DNA of 48,437 bases from Actinomycetota bacterium. GTDB taxonomy: Bacteria; Actinomycetota; Nitriliruptoria; Nitriliruptorales; JAHWKO01. Where the stretch lies: contig JAHWKW010000019.1 in the NCBI GenBank assembly GCA_019347675.1, forward strand, positions 5,237-53,673, written 5' to 3'. The notes beneath the pieces are model-generated. The model did no database searches. It worked only from the letters and a program-made list of their open reading frames with translations, and was not told the origin of the DNA. Below, piece after piece: positions 25,451-34,558 of this stretch (position 1 is its first letter; each line of letters begins with the position of its first letter). The position numbers and the translations under genes are program-made.

Positions 25451-26749
25451 TCAACCGACCAGGATCAAGGCGTAGTACCCGGCCGGCAGCGCGAACAGCA
25501 GCGAGTCGATCCGGTCGAGGACGCCACCGTGCCCGGGGATGATCCGCCCGAAGTCCTTCACGCCGAGGTCGCGTTTGAGCAGTGACTCGGTGAGGTCGCC
25601 CACCACCCCGACCGCCGCGACGATCACGGCGAACAGGAACGCCGTGACGGGATCGAACAGCTGGCCGGTCCCCAGCAACGGCAACGCAACCGCAGCCACG
25701 ACCCCGGCCACCGCCATCCCGCCGAGGACCCCCTCCCAGGTCTTGCCGGGGCTGACCGACGGGGCGACCTGGCGGCGGCCGAACGACGTCCCCACCACGT
25801 ACGCGCCGACGTCGCTGACGACCGCTGCCCCGACCGTGGCGAGGACCGCCACCCACCCGTCGACGCCGCGGACAGCGAGTACCACGGCGAACGACCCCAG
25901 GAAGGGCACCCACAAGCCGAGCATCACGGTGGCCGCGATGGTGCGGAACACGTCGGTGCGTTCCGGATCGGCCAGCTCCCACGCCACCGCCAACAGGAAC
26001 AGCATCACCAGCCCCACGACCAGACCGCCGGTCCCGCCGCGGTAGGCGCCGACCACGAAGATCAACGCGGCCACGAGGATGACCGGGACGGCGACGTCCA
26101 CGCCCCGCTCCCGACACACTGCGGCCGCCTCGACGATGCCGACCAGGATCAGGAACGTCACCAGGGCGGTGAACGCCACCGGGTGGGTGAACAGCGTCAC
26201 GAGGAACAGCAGGGTCAGCAGCGTCCCAGCCGCGACGGCGACCCGCACGTCGCGATCGGCGCGGCGGCGCCGCCGGCGCCGCTTCGTGGGTGGGCCCGCG
26301 ACCCGTTGCTCCTCGGCGGCGTCCGGCCCGGGCGGGCGCTTGTCGGCGGTGTCCGGGCGCTCGGCGGCGTCCGGCCCGGGCGGGCGCTCGTCGGCGGCAT
26401 CCGGTGCGGGGGGCGGCTCCTCGGCGGCGACGTCGCGGCGCTCGTCGGCGGCATCCGGTGCGGGGGGCGGCTCCTCGGCGGTGACGTCGGGGCGTTCGAC
26501 GGCGGCGTCCGGCACGCCGGCGGGCTCCTCGGAGCCGGGCGCGCCAGGTCGTTGATCGGCGCCGCGGTCTGGTGGCTGGTCGTCCGGCGCCTGGGGCCCG
26601 CTCAACGGCGCGGTGGCCTCCGTGTGGGTCTCGAGCGGCTCCGTCGCCCGAGCGTCGTCGCGGCGAGCGTCGTCGCGGCGAGCGTCGCCGCGGCGACCGT
26701 CGTCGCGGCCATCATCGTCGTCTCCGTGTGCCACGGTGCGGTCGCCCAA
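25451..26749 (-). CDS. cdsA: Phosphatidate cytidylyltransferase with long disordered N-terminus
   Basis: A 432-residue membrane enzyme that makes CDP-diacylglycerol from phosphatidic acid and CTP. The C-terminal signature (KRDLGVKDFG followed by PGHGGVLDRID) and about eight hydrophobic helices from residue 170 are clear. The first 150 or so residues are charged and Pro/Ala/Asp/Glu-rich, with near-repeats such as AEEPPPAPDAADER, ending in a seven-Arg run (KRRRRRRRADRD) just before the first helix. The TTG start at 26749 follows GGGGGAT; internal starts would shorten the tail. The tail is not part of the catalytic family. Confidence 0.93.
   Translation of the reverse strand: MGDRTVAHGDDDDGRDDGRRGDARRDDARRDDARATEPLETHTEATAPLSGPQAPDDQPPDRGADQRPGAPGSEEPAGVPDAAVERPDVTAEEPPPAPDAADERRDVAAEEPPPAPDAADERPPGPDAAERPDTADKRPPGPDAAEEQRVAGPPTKRRRRRRRADRDVRVAVAAGTLLTLLFLVTLFTHPVAFTALVTFLILVGIVEAAAVCRERGVDVAVPVILVAALIFVVGAYRGGTGGLVVGLVMLFLLAVAWELADPERTDVFRTIAATVMLGLWVPFLGSFAVVLAVRGVDGWVAVLATVGAAVVSDVGAYVVGTSFGRRQVAPSVSPGKTWEGVLGGMAVAGVVAAVALPLLGTGQLFDPVTAFLFAVIVAAVGVVGDLTESLLKRDLGVKDFGRIIPGHGGVLDRIDSLLFALPAGYYALILVG
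26313..26480. repeat. Imperfect 48-54 bp tandem repeats in the cdsA 5' region
   Basis: TCGGCGGCGTCCGGCCCGGG recurs 48 bases apart (26313, 26361), and TCGGCGGCATCCGGTGCGGG recurs 54 bases apart (26391, 26445). They encode the Pro/Ala/Glu/Asp repeats of the CdsA tail. A further run of GCGTCGTCGCGGCGA units lies at about 26650-26710. Confidence 0.7.
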
Positions 26750-26764
26750 GGATCCCCCGTGCGG

Positions 26765-27340
26765 TCAGACCTCGAGGAGCTCGCGTTCCTTGCTTTCGAG
26801 CAGCTGGTCGATGCGGTTGACGTGCTGGGCGGTCAGCTCCTCGAGCCTCTTGGCGTACCGCTCGTGCTCGTCGGCCCCGACCGTCCCGTCGTCCTCGAGC
26901 TGCTGCAGTGCGTCCCTGGCGTGCCGGCGGACGTTGCGCACCGCGACCCGGCCTTCCTCGGCGCGGGCCTTGGCCAGCTTGATGTACTCGCGGCGGCGTT
27001 CCTCGGTCAGCTCGGGGAAGATGCACCGGATGATCTGCCCGTCGGTGGAGGGGTTGAGCCCCAGATCCGACTCCCGGATCGCCCGCTCGATGTCGGAGGT
27101 GGCGCCCTTGTCGAACGGGTTGATCACCAGCATGCGCGGCTCGGGGACCGAGAACGACGCCAGCTGCTGGAGAGGCGTGGGCTGGCCGTAGTACTCGACG
27201 CGGAGGTTGTGCAGCAGCTGCGGGTTCGCCCGCCCCGTCCGGATGCCGGCGAAGCCCTCCTGGGTCATCTCGACCGCCACGTCCATCCTGTGGTCGGCGT
27301 CGGCGAGGATCTCGTCGGGACTCATGTCGGTGTCGACCAT
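26765..27340 (-). CDS. frr: Ribosome recycling factor
   Basis: A 191-residue factor that splits post-termination ribosomes with EF-G. The family segments GFAGIRTGRANPQLL, VEYYGQPTPLQQLASFSVPE, PFDKGATSDIERAIRESDLG and LTEERRREYIKLAK are all present. The ATG at 27340 follows GGGAGGC with a 6-base spacer. It lies 50 bases after pyrH, in the usual rpsB-tsf-pyrH-frr order. Confidence 0.97.
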   Translation of the reverse strand: MVDTDMSPDEILADADHRMDVAVEMTQEGFAGIRTGRANPQLLHNLRVEYYGQPTPLQQLASFSVPEPRMLVINPFDKGATSDIERAIRESDLGLNPSTDGQIIRCIFPELTEERRREYIKLAKARAEEGRVAVRNVRRHARDALQQLEDDGTVGADEHERYAKRLEELTAQHVNRIDQLLESKERELLEV

Positions 27341-27390
27341 CTGTCTGCCTCCCGTGGTGTGCCGCGATCTTCGGCGGGGGTTGTGGGACG

Positions 27391-28122
27391 CTACACGTCC
27401 GCCGTGACCAGCGTGCCGACACTCTCGCCTTCCACCACCCGTTGGATGTTGCCCGGACGCAGCAGCTCGAACACCACGATCGGGAGCTTGTTGTCCATGC
27501 ACAGCGAGATGGCGGTCGCGTCCATCACCTTCAGGCCGCGGTTGAGCACGTCGAGGAAGCCGATCGCCTCGAACCGGGTCGCGTCGGCATCCTCGCGGGG
27601 GTCGGCGTCGTAGACCCCGTCCACGCTCGTGCCCTTGAGGATCGCCTCGGCACCGATCTCGAGCGCACGTTGGGCAGCGGCGGTGTCGGTGGAGAAGTAC
27701 GGGGCACCCAGCCCCGCCGCGAAGATCACGACCCGGCCCTTCTCCAGGTGGCGCAGCGCGCGCCGCCGGATGTAGGGCTCGCAGACCTCCTGCATCCACA
27801 CCGCACTCTGCACCCGGGTCTGCACGCCAGCCTTTTCCAGCGCGTCCTGGAGAGCGAGCGCGTTGATCACCGTGGCCAGCATGCCCATCTGGTCGGCGCT
27901 GGAGCGGTCCATCCCGGTCGCCTGCGGGGCGTTTCCGCGGAAGATGTTGCCCCCACCGACCACGACCCCGATCTCGGTCCCGCGCGCTTCCTTGAGGTCG
28001 GCGAGCTCGTCGGCGATGCGCCGCACCACGTCCGGATCGATGCCTCCACGCACGGACGGGTCGGAGAACGCCTCGCCGGAGAGCTTGAGCAGCACCCGAC
28101 CGTAGCTCCCCCGTTCCGGCAA
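27391..28122 (-). CDS. pyrH: UMP kinase
   Basis: A 243-residue amino-acid-kinase-fold enzyme phosphorylating UMP to [38 protein letters not shown] and the [14 protein letters not shown] segment are typical. The start is TTG 28122, preceded by GAGGAG at a 6-base spacing. It lies 57 bases after tsf. Confidence 0.96.
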   Translation of the reverse strand: MPERGSYGRVLLKLSGEAFSDPSVRGGIDPDVVRRIADELADLKEARGTEIGVVVGGGNIFRGNAPQATGMDRSSADQMGMLATVINALALQDALEKAGVQTRVQSAVWMQEVCEPYIRRRALRHLEKGRVVIFAAGLGAPYFSTDTAAAQRALEIGAEAILKGTSVDGVYDADPREDADATRFEAIGFLDVLNRGLKVMDATAISLCMDNKLPIVVFELLRPGNIQRVVEGESVGTLVTADV

Positions 28123-28179
28123 CGGCTTCTCCTCGCGGTGGGTGTGGCCGATGCTACGGCACCGCGACCGGCACCCGGG

Positions 28180-28797
28180 TCAGGCGCCCACCTCGAAACG
28201 AGCGAAGCGGGCCACCTCGATCTTCTCCCCGATGATGCCCTGCACCGCGACGATGACATCGCCGACGGTCCTGCTGGTGTCCTTCACGAACGGCTGGTTG
28301 AGCAGGACCTGCTCGGAGTAGAAGGCCCTGATCTTCCCCTCGATGATGCGGTCGATCACGTGCTCGGGCTTGCCCTCGGCCTCGGCCTGCTTCCGCGCGA
28401 AGATACGTTCCTTGTCCAGGAGCGCGTCGCTGATCTGCTCCTCGGACACCACCGCCGGGTTCGAGGCGGCGATGTGCATGGCGACGTCGCGCGCCAGTTG
28501 CTGGAACGTCTCGTTCTTGGCGACGAAGTCGGTCTCGCACGACAGCTGGACCAGCACGCCCACCTTGGCTGGGGTGCCGGGGGACGGGGCATGCAGGTAG
28601 GCGTGGACCAAGCCCTCCTTGGCGGTGCGCTCCCCAGCGCGGGCATCCATGCGTGCCCCGGTGCGCTCGCGGACGAGGTCGGCGGCCTTGGCGAAGTCGC
28701 CGCCGGCGTCGATCAGCGCCTGCTTGCAGGCCATCATCCCGGCGCCGGTCGCGTCTCGGAGGCGCTTGACGTCGGCAGCGGGGATCCTGTCGGCCAC
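28180..28797 (-). CDS. tsf: Elongation factor Ts
   Basis: A 205-residue guanine-nucleotide exchange factor for EF-Tu, of the short actinobacterial/thermus-like form. The N-terminal motif VKRLRDATGAGMMACKQAL and the core CETDFVAKNETF are intact, and IREFYSEQVLLNQPFVKD-like sequence follows. GTG 28797 is 6 bases after AAGGAG. It is 23 bases after rpsB. Confidence 0.97.
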   Translation of the reverse strand: MADRIPAADVKRLRDATGAGMMACKQALIDAGGDFAKAADLVRERTGARMDARAGERTAKEGLVHAYLHAPSPGTPAKVGVLVQLSCETDFVAKNETFQQLARDVAMHIAASNPAVVSEEQISDALLDKERIFARKQAEAEGKPEHVIDRIIEGKIRAFYSEQVLLNQPFVKDTSRTVGDVIVAVQGIIGEKIEVARFARFEVGA

Positions 28798-28820
28798 GGT
28801 GGGCTCCTTGTCGCTGCGGG

Positions 28821-29828
28821 TCAGGACGTGGCGGGCGCGCCGTGTTCCGGCTCGCCGGCGGGCTCCTCGTCCGCACGATCGGCGTCCTCGGCGGGCTCTT
28901 GCGCCGCGCGTTCGGGCGGCTGACCGGCAGACGCCCCAGGCTCACCGTCGCTCGGGCCGGTCGGTCCCCCCTCAGCCTGCTCGGACGGGGCCACACCGGC
29001 GGCGGCCGCCAGCCGTGCGGCCTGCTGCCGCTCGAGCTCGATCTCCCACTGGGCTTTGGGCTCGGCGACGTCCAGGCCGCTTCCTGTCGTTGCGGCAGCC
29101 TTCATCGCCTGCTCACGCAGCTCCTCGTCAGGCGAGCGCGACGCGCGCAGCAGCAGCCCGTCGGCGCAGGCATCACCGAGGATGCGGGTCATGAGCGCGA
29201 CCGAGCGGATCGCGTCGTCGTTCCCCGGGATCGGGTACTGCACCAGGTCGGGGTCGCAGTTGGTGTCCAGGATGGCGATCACCGGGATCCGCAGCCGGTT
29301 GGCCTCCCGGACGGCGATCTCCTCGTTGACGGTGTCGATCACCCACATCGCGTCGGGGAGCTTGGCCATGTCCCGGATCCCGCCGAGGTTGGTCTGGAGC
29401 CGGGCGTGCTCACGCTGCAGCTCGAGGACCTCCTTCTTGGGGAGGATCTCGAACAGGCCCTGGGCCTCCATCGCCTCGAGCTCACGCAAGCGGGCGATGC
29501 GGCCCTTGATCGTCTGGAAGTTGGTGAGCATCCCCCCGAGCCACCGCTCGGTCACGTAGGGCATCCCGACCCGCGTCGCGTGGTACTCGATCGGTTCCTT
29601 GGCCTGCCGCTTGGTCCCCACGAACAGCACGGTTCCGCCGTGCGACACCAGGTCGCGCGTGAAGGCGTAGGCCTCCTGGAGGCGTTCGATCGTCTGGCGC
29701 ACGTCGACGATGTAGATGCCGTTGCGCTCCGAGTGGATGAAGCGCTTCATCTTCGGGTTCCAGCGCCGGGTCTGGTGCCCGAAGTGGAAGCCAGCTTCGA
29801 GCAGCTGGCGGGTGGTGACGACGGCCAT
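28821..29828 (-). CDS. rpsB: 30S ribosomal protein S2 with acidic C-terminal extension
   Basis: A 335-residue S2. The core ([19 protein letters not shown] to about residue 235) contains [30 protein letters not shown] and [20 protein letters not shown]. Roughly the last 75 residues are Glu/Pro/Ala/Gly-rich and strongly acidic, well beyond the usual S2 length of about 240-280. ATG 29828 follows GAGAGGG. The 200-base region upstream (29829-30027) has no gene; it should hold the promoter and carries a hairpin at 30001-30018. Confidence 0.96.
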   Translation of the reverse strand: MAVVTTRQLLEAGFHFGHQTRRWNPKMKRFIHSERNGIYIVDVRQTIERLQEAYAFTRDLVSHGGTVLFVGTKRQAKEPIEYHATRVGMPYVTERWLGGMLTNFQTIKGRIARLRELEAMEAQGLFEILPKKEVLELQREHARLQTNLGGIRDMAKLPDAMWVIDTVNEEIAVREANRLRIPVIAILDTNCDPDLVQYPIPGNDDAIRSVALMTRILGDACADGLLLRASRSPDEELREQAMKAAATTGSGLDVAEPKAQWEIELERQQAARLAAAAGVAPSEQAEGGPTGPSDGEPGASAGQPPERAAQEPAEDADRADEEPAGEPEHGAPATS

Positions 29829-30000
29829 GTGGGATCGTCCCTCTCGTTTTCGTTGGCCTCGCCCGTGTCGCCGGGCGCTTCGCCAGGAGCGCGCCTGTTG
29901 GCCGACCGTCGCCGGCGCGGCTTCCGCGGCGTCGGACGGACTCGCCGACAGCTCCCGGCCGGGGGTCGGGGGCCGCCCGTCGACGGGCATGTGTGATTCT

Positions 30001-30018
30001 GGGCCCGCGAACGGGCCC
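30001..30018 (-). terminator. Hairpin downstream of the M23/hydrolase gene
   Basis: GGGCCCG-CGAA-CGGGCCC is a perfect 7-bp stem with a 4-base loop, 10 bases after the stop codon of the M23/hydrolase gene. No U-tract follows, but the placement suits a terminator separating that gene from rpsB. Confidence 0.55.
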
Positions 30019-30027
30019 GACCTGAGG

Positions 30028-31548
30028 CTAGCTGTTGCCTGGCGCGCCCGCCACCGTGCCCGGCAAGGGCACCCCGCCCAGGAGGTACCCGCCCAGCTGT
30101 TCACCCCACCCCACCGGGTACGACAGCCAGTGCCCGAGCCCGCCGGGCTCGCCGGGGACGGGCCGGTCGGCGAGGAAGGCGCGGATCACCAGCCGGCTGG
30201 CCTCGGTCGCGCGCATGCCCTGATGGTCGCCCGGCAGGACGACGTGGGGGGCCTCGGGTAGGTCGCTGCGGTGCTCAGGGACGGTCACGTCACGCGACCC
30301 GCCGACCGTCAGCACCTGCGTCCCGGCCGCGAGCGGCCCGCCCCAGCGGTCGCGCAGCGCCTGTTCCCAGGCCGACGCGAGCTCGCGTACCAGCGGCGAG
30401 GCGACCGCCAGGTCGCGCAGCGCCTGGTCGTCGTGTCGCGGCATCCCGACGAGCGGGGCGACCGCGTCGATCACCCATTCCATCATCGGGTCGCGGGCAG
30501 CCGAGCGGACGGCGGTGGCCAGGTCGGCTCCCTCGACCGGGGAGGCGAGCGTCACGGCGTGGGCGACCGGCGGGAGGGTCGGGTCGGCCGGATCGTGCAG
30601 GGTGAGCAGGTAGTGCAGCACGACGACGCCGCCCATGGAGTGGCCCACGAGATCCACCGCCTGTCCGGGGTTGGTCCGCGCGTGGGCGCGCAGCTGGTCG
30701 CGGAGGCGCCGGGCGGCGCGCTCCACCCCGAGGAAGGTGTGCTGCGGGCCGTAGGGCAGCTGGTCACCCGATCCGTCCGCGGCGCCGGGGCGGCGACCGG
30801 CGTAGCTGAAGTAGGTCACGTCCAGCGGGTCGTACCCCAGGTGGGTCAGGTCGAGCGGCTTCCTCGTCTTCCCCCCGCTCCTGCTGCCGAGCCCGGCCAC
30901 GCCGATGACGTGGTTGGGGTTGGGCGGCAGGACCCACCCGGCGTGCTCGGCGACGGGCGACCCGGCCACCAGCCCCAGGCGCCCCCCCAGCCCTCGCGCT
31001 CGTCCGGGCCATGGCGCGTAGCCGGGGATGCGGGGGAGGTCCGTGACGACGGTCGCGCCGGGCCCGACCAGCGCGGGGCGCCACCGTCCGGCATCCAGGA
31101 GCGTCAACGGGTCGAGGTAGCGGCCGCCGCGGCGGGCGCTCCAATGCACGACCACCCGCCGCGGATCGTGGCCGGGGGTGACGGTGCCGACGCGCTGACC
31201 GCGGTCGACCCGCTGGCCGGCGACGACCTCGACCGTCGTCAGCGGCCCGTAGGCGGTGCGGATCCCGTCGGGATGGTCGACCGAGACCCATGTCCGCCTC
31301 GCGACCGTGCCGACGAAGGCGACCGTCCCGTCGCCGGCGGTTGCCACCGCCTGGCCGTCGGCCGCGGCGAGGTCGACCCCGCGGTGGCCGCGGCCCCACC
31401 GGGCGTGAGGCCGGTCGAAGTGGCGCACCACTGCGCCGTCGACCGGCGCGACGTACGGGGTCGTCGCAGCCGTCGGTGCCCGCGCGGGCGGCGCCAGTTG
31501 AGCGGCGGCGGTTGCGGGGGCGAGGGCCGCGACCAGCGTGATGGCCAC
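30028..31548 (-). CDS. Exported LytM/M23-like domain fused to an alpha/beta serine hydrolase
   Basis: A 506-residue two-domain protein. Residues 1-17 form a hydrophobic export signal ending in ATAAAQ. Residues about 32-152 are an M23 (lysostaphin-like) domain with HRGVD (His55, Asp59) and [20 protein letters not shown] (His135); the first His of the usual HxH motif is replaced by Val. Residues about 210-500 form an alpha/beta hydrolase with GHSMGG (Ser304), Asp420 (GGSRDVTVP) and His442 (PGDHQGM), a plausible triad like that of PGAP1/lipase-type enzymes. M23 genes beside rpsB are common in actinobacteria; the hydrolase fusion is not something I recognise. The start is GTG 31548; the n-region is unusually short of positive charge, so the true start could be upstream. 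The following 186 bases contain only GC-rich repeats. Confidence 0.85.
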   Translation of the reverse strand: MAITLVAALAPATAAAQLAPPARAPTAATTPYVAPVDGAVVRHFDRPHARWGRGHRGVDLAAADGQAVATAGDGTVAFVGTVARRTWVSVDHPDGIRTAYGPLTTVEVVAGQRVDRGQRVGTVTPGHDPRRVVVHWSARRGGRYLDPLTLLDAGRWRPALVGPGATVVTDLPRIPGYAPWPGRARGLGGRLGLVAGSPVAEHAGWVLPPNPNHVIGVAGLGSRSGGKTRKPLDLTHLGYDPLDVTYFSYAGRRPGAADGSGDQLPYGPQHTFLGVERAARRLRDQLRAHARTNPGQAVDLVGHSMGGVVVLHYLLTLHDPADPTLPPVAHAVTLASPVEGADLATAVRSAARDPMMEWVIDAVAPLVGMPRHDDQALRDLAVASPLVRELASAWEQALRDRWGGPLAAGTQVLTVGGSRDVTVPEHRSDLPEAPHVVLPGDHQGMRATEASRLVIRAFLADRPVPGEPGGLGHWLSYPVGWGEQLGGYLLGGVPLPGTVAGAPGNS

Positions 31549-31734
31549 GGCGCGGACCGCACCAGACGACGGCAGGGGGCGCTCCTCGGCCCCCCACGGC
31601 TCGCGGCGATCCTAGGTGCCGTCACCGCGGACGCGGCGGGTGGTGCGGCTCTCGCCTGTGGAGTTCGCGGGGTCGCGCCAGTCGACGCTGGCGCCTGACT
31701 GCCGCCGGCCGCCCGCCGGCCGCCCGGCGCGCCG

Positions 31735-32499
31735 TCACCTCGCGATGCGGTCGAGGAGCTTGGTGCGCAGCGACACCACCGCCTTGGTGTGGATCTGACA
31801 GACCCGCGATTCGGTGACGCCGATGACGCCGCCGATCTGGGCCAGCGTCATTCCCTCGAAGTAGTACAGGGCGACGACCTTCTGCTCGCGCTCAGACAGG
31901 CGCCGGATCGCGTCGCCCAGCAGCCTCAGCGTCTCGATCTGGTCCAGGCGCTCCTCCGGGCCCACCGCGCTGACGTCCTGGATCGTGTCGACCAGTGCGA
32001 CGCGTTCGCCACTGTCGCCGACCTTGAGCGTCTCGTCGAGCGCCACGACCGCGGTGAACGAGATGCGCTCGAGCGTGGCGTGGAGTTCGGCGAGGGAGAC
32101 GCCCAGCTCTTCAGCGAGCTCTTCGTCCGTGGGCGTGCGCTGCAGCACTCCCTCCAGGTGCTGCATCGCGCGCTCGACGGCGCGGGCCTTGGTACGCACG
32201 GAGCGGGGCACCCAGTCCACCGACCGCAGCTCGTCGATGATGGCCCCCTTGATCCGAGTGATCGCGTACGTCTCGAACTTCACGCCCTTGTCGGGATCGA
32301 AGCGTTCGATCGCGTCGATCAACCCGAACATCCCGTAGGACACCAGGTCGCCGTACTCGATGTTGCGGGGCAGGCCCACACCGACCCGGCCAGCGACGTA
32401 CTTGACCAACGGGGCGTACGTCAGGATCAGCGACTCGCGGACGTCCGCGTCGCGGGACCGTTGGTAGCGATCCCACAGCGTCCGGGTGTCGGCATCCAC
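31735..32499 (-). CDS. whiG: WhiG/FliA-family RNA polymerase sigma factor
   Basis: A 254-residue group 3 sigma factor. Region 2 (LILTYAPLVKYVAGRVGVGL, then FGLIDAIERFDPDKGVKFET), region 3 (LQRTPTDEELAEELGVSLAE) and region 4 (LSEREQKVVALYYFEGMTLA followed by a helix-turn-helix) are intact. In Streptomyces WhiG starts aerial hypha sporulation, and FliA controls motility in others; which applies here cannot be told. GTG 32499 follows GGAGGCAGCG. It lies 51 bases after xerC. Confidence 0.93.
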   Translation of the reverse strand: MDADTRTLWDRYQRSRDADVRESLILTYAPLVKYVAGRVGVGLPRNIEYGDLVSYGMFGLIDAIERFDPDKGVKFETYAITRIKGAIIDELRSVDWVPRSVRTKARAVERAMQHLEGVLQRTPTDEELAEELGVSLAELHATLERISFTAVVALDETLKVGDSGERVALVDTIQDVSAVGPEERLDQIETLRLLGDAIRRLSEREQKVVALYYFEGMTLAQIGGVIGVTESRVCQIHTKAVVSLRTKLLDRIAR

Positions 32500-32550
32500 C
32501 GCTGCCTCCGATGCGTGGGGACCGGCCTGCGCGCCCCGCCCCGTCGCATG

Positions 32551-33552
32551 CTAATCGGGGCGGCGAGCAGCGCCCCGCCGGAGCTGGCGGTGGCCCTGGC
32601 CGGCGTTCCGGCCGTGGGGGTGCGCGGCGGTGTACACCTCACGCACGTGGCCCCGTGACAGGTGCGTGTAGCGCTGGGTGGTCCCCAGCGATGCGTGGCC
32701 CAGCAGCTCCTGCACCGACCGCAGGTCCGCACCGCCCTCCAGCAGATGGGTGGCGCAGCTGTGGCGCAGGGTGTGGGGGGTGACCCGCCCCAGTCCCGCC
32801 GTCCGTGCGGCGCGTGACACCGCCGTCCGTGCGCCGCGGGTGCCCAGCCGCTTCCCGAGGGTGCCGAGGAACACCGCGGGGCAGGCCCGACCGGCAGTGG
32901 CGGCGAGCGCGGGACGGCCCTGGGCCAGGTAGACCCGCAGCGCGTCGACCGCCGGATCGCCGAGGGGGACCAGCCGCTGTTTGCGGCCCTTGCCGTGCAG
33001 TCGTACCTGTCTGCCCGGGATGTCGACCGCGTCGAGGTCGAGGCCGCAGGCCTCGGCGACGCGAGCGCCCGCCCCGTACAGCAGTTCCAGGAGGGCGCGG
33101 TCGCGCAGCCCCAGCGGCGTTGCGAGATCGGGGGCGGCCAGGAGCCGTTCGATCTGGTCGGGGCGGAGCACACGTGGCAGGGAGCGGACCTGCTTGGGGG
33201 TGGCCAGGAACCGCGCCGGGTCACGCGTGACATCACCACGCCGACGGCAGAACGCGAAGAAGGTCCGCACCGCGGCGGCCTTCCGTGCCACCGAGGCCCG
33301 GGCGTACCCCGATTCGTCCAGCCAGGCCAGGTACCGGCGCAGGACCAGCTGGACGACCTCGCCCGGTGCGTCGATGCCGTGCGCCCCGCAGAACTCGACG
33401 AGCTGCTGCAGGTCGGCGCGGTACGCCGCGACGGTGTGCGGGCTGCGGTCGTGGTGGATCGCGACCGCGCGCAGGTACGCGGCCAGCGGGTCGCGCCACC
33501 CGGGCGGGATGGCGGCGCCGGGCGCGTCACCCGCCGCCGCATCGTCGACCAT
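32551..33552 (-). CDS. xerC: Tyrosine recombinase XerC
   Basis: A 333-residue site-specific recombinase that resolves chromosome dimers at dif. The N-terminal SAM-like core-binding domain (LAAYLRAVAIHHDRSPHTVA) precedes the catalytic domain with Arg164, Lys188, His260-xx-Arg263, His286 and the nucleophile Tyr295 (TTQRYTH). All six catalytic positions are filled. A basic tail follows. The dprA-xerC-whiG neighbourhood is usual in actinobacteria. A TTGACT box at 33582-33587 (minus strand) might be a -35 element, without a good -10. Confidence 0.93.
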   Translation of the reverse strand: MVDDAAAGDAPGAAIPPGWRDPLAAYLRAVAIHHDRSPHTVAAYRADLQQLVEFCGAHGIDAPGEVVQLVLRRYLAWLDESGYARASVARKAAAVRTFFAFCRRRGDVTRDPARFLATPKQVRSLPRVLRPDQIERLLAAPDLATPLGLRDRALLELLYGAGARVAEACGLDLDAVDIPGRQVRLHGKGRKQRLVPLGDPAVDALRVYLAQGRPALAATAGRACPAVFLGTLGKRLGTRGARTAVSRAARTAGLGRVTPHTLRHSCATHLLEGGADLRSVQELLGHASLGTTQRYTHLSRGHVREVYTAAHPHGRNAGQGHRQLRRGAARRPD

Positions 33553-33703
33553 GTCCGCATGGTGATGCTGATGTCGTTTGGAGTCAAGTGCAGTGGGTCA
33601 TGATGTGTGCTGATGGCGGCGTGTGACGGCCAGTCGTCCCGGGCGATCGACCGTACGGTGGGTGCCGTCCTGCAGCCGTCCAGGACGAGACAGGAGCCGG
33701 GTC

Positions 33704-34546
33704 GTGTCATCGGTCGAGCGGTTGACGTACGGCGGGCACGAGCTCGTCTACGAGACGCACGGGAGCGGCCCACGCGTCACGGTCCTGGTGCACGGCCTGC
33801 TCCTCGACGCCCACCTCAGCCGGGCGTTGGCTATGGCACTGGCCGGTTCCGGCGCGCACCAGGTGGTCCTGCTCGAGCTGCTCGGCCACGGCCGTAGCGA
33901 CAGGCCTGTGGACCCCTCCTTGCACCGCATCGACTCCTACGCCCAGCAGGTGGTGGCCCTCCTCGACCACCTCGAGGTGGACGAGGCAGTGATCGGCGGG
34001 ACGTCGTTGGGGGCCAACGTGGCGCTGCAGGCGGCCGCGGCCGCCCCCGAGCGGGTGCGTGGGCTGATCCTGGAGATGCCGGTCCTGGAGTGGGCCGGAC
34101 CGGCCGCGGCGGCCCTGTTCGTCCCGCTGCTGCTCGGGGTGCGCTTCGGGCGGCCGGTGGCGGAGCTGGTCACCGCCGTCGTGCGGCGCCTACCCCGGAC
34201 CCGGATCGGTCCGCTGGACACTTTCCTGAACGCCGCCTCGATGCGGCCGGCCGAGATCGCCGCCGTGCTGCACGGGATCGTGATCGGGCCGCTGGCTCCG
34301 AGGGTCGACGAGCGACGTGTGATCCAGGTGCCATCCCTGATCGTCGGTCACCGCCGCGACGCCCTGCACCCGTTCAGCGACGCCGAGCACCTCGCCGAGC
34401 AGCTGCCCAACGACCGTCTGATCCGCGCCCGGTCCGCTTTCGAGCTGCGGACCCGGCCCACACGCCTGACCGGCGAGATCTGCGCGTTCCTCGACGAGGT
34501 CTGGCGGCCGCAGGTCGCGGGGGGACGCTCGGCCCGGTCGCGGTGA
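33704..34546 (+). CDS. Alpha/beta hydrolase
   Basis: A 280-residue hydrolase on the plus strand, divergent from xerC and convergent with dprA (12 bases between stops). The oxyanion segment VHGLLLDAHL, the nucleophile elbow GGTSLGANVAL and an acid loop (GHRRDALHPF) are present. At the position where the catalytic His is normally found near the end (RARSAFELRTRP) there is no His, so activity is uncertain. GTG 33704 lies 7 bases after CAGGAG. The 151-base divergent spacer holds the palindrome ACCGTACGGT at 33650-33659. Substrate unknown. Confidence 0.88.
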   Translation: MSSVERLTYGGHELVYETHGSGPRVTVLVHGLLLDAHLSRALAMALAGSGAHQVVLLELLGHGRSDRPVDPSLHRIDSYAQQVVALLDHLEVDEAVIGGTSLGANVALQAAAAAPERVRGLILEMPVLEWAGPAAAALFVPLLLGVRFGRPVAELVTAVVRRLPRTRIGPLDTFLNAASMRPAEIAAVLHGIVIGPLAPRVDERRVIQVPSLIVGHRRDALHPFSDAEHLAEQLPNDRLIRARSAFELRTRPTRLTGEICAFLDEVWRPQVAGGRSARSR

Positions 34547-34558
34547 GCGCAGCCGACA

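Noticed and set aside
26765-27799. Long N-terminal extension of the recycling factor
   Set aside because: It reads pyrH in another frame; ATG 27340 has a clear ribosome binding site and the standard length.
31704-31720. GCCGGC-CGCCC-GCCGGC as whiG terminator
   Set aside because: Both arms are self-complementary 6-mers in a generally GC-rich tandem stretch; the evidence is too weak to call it.
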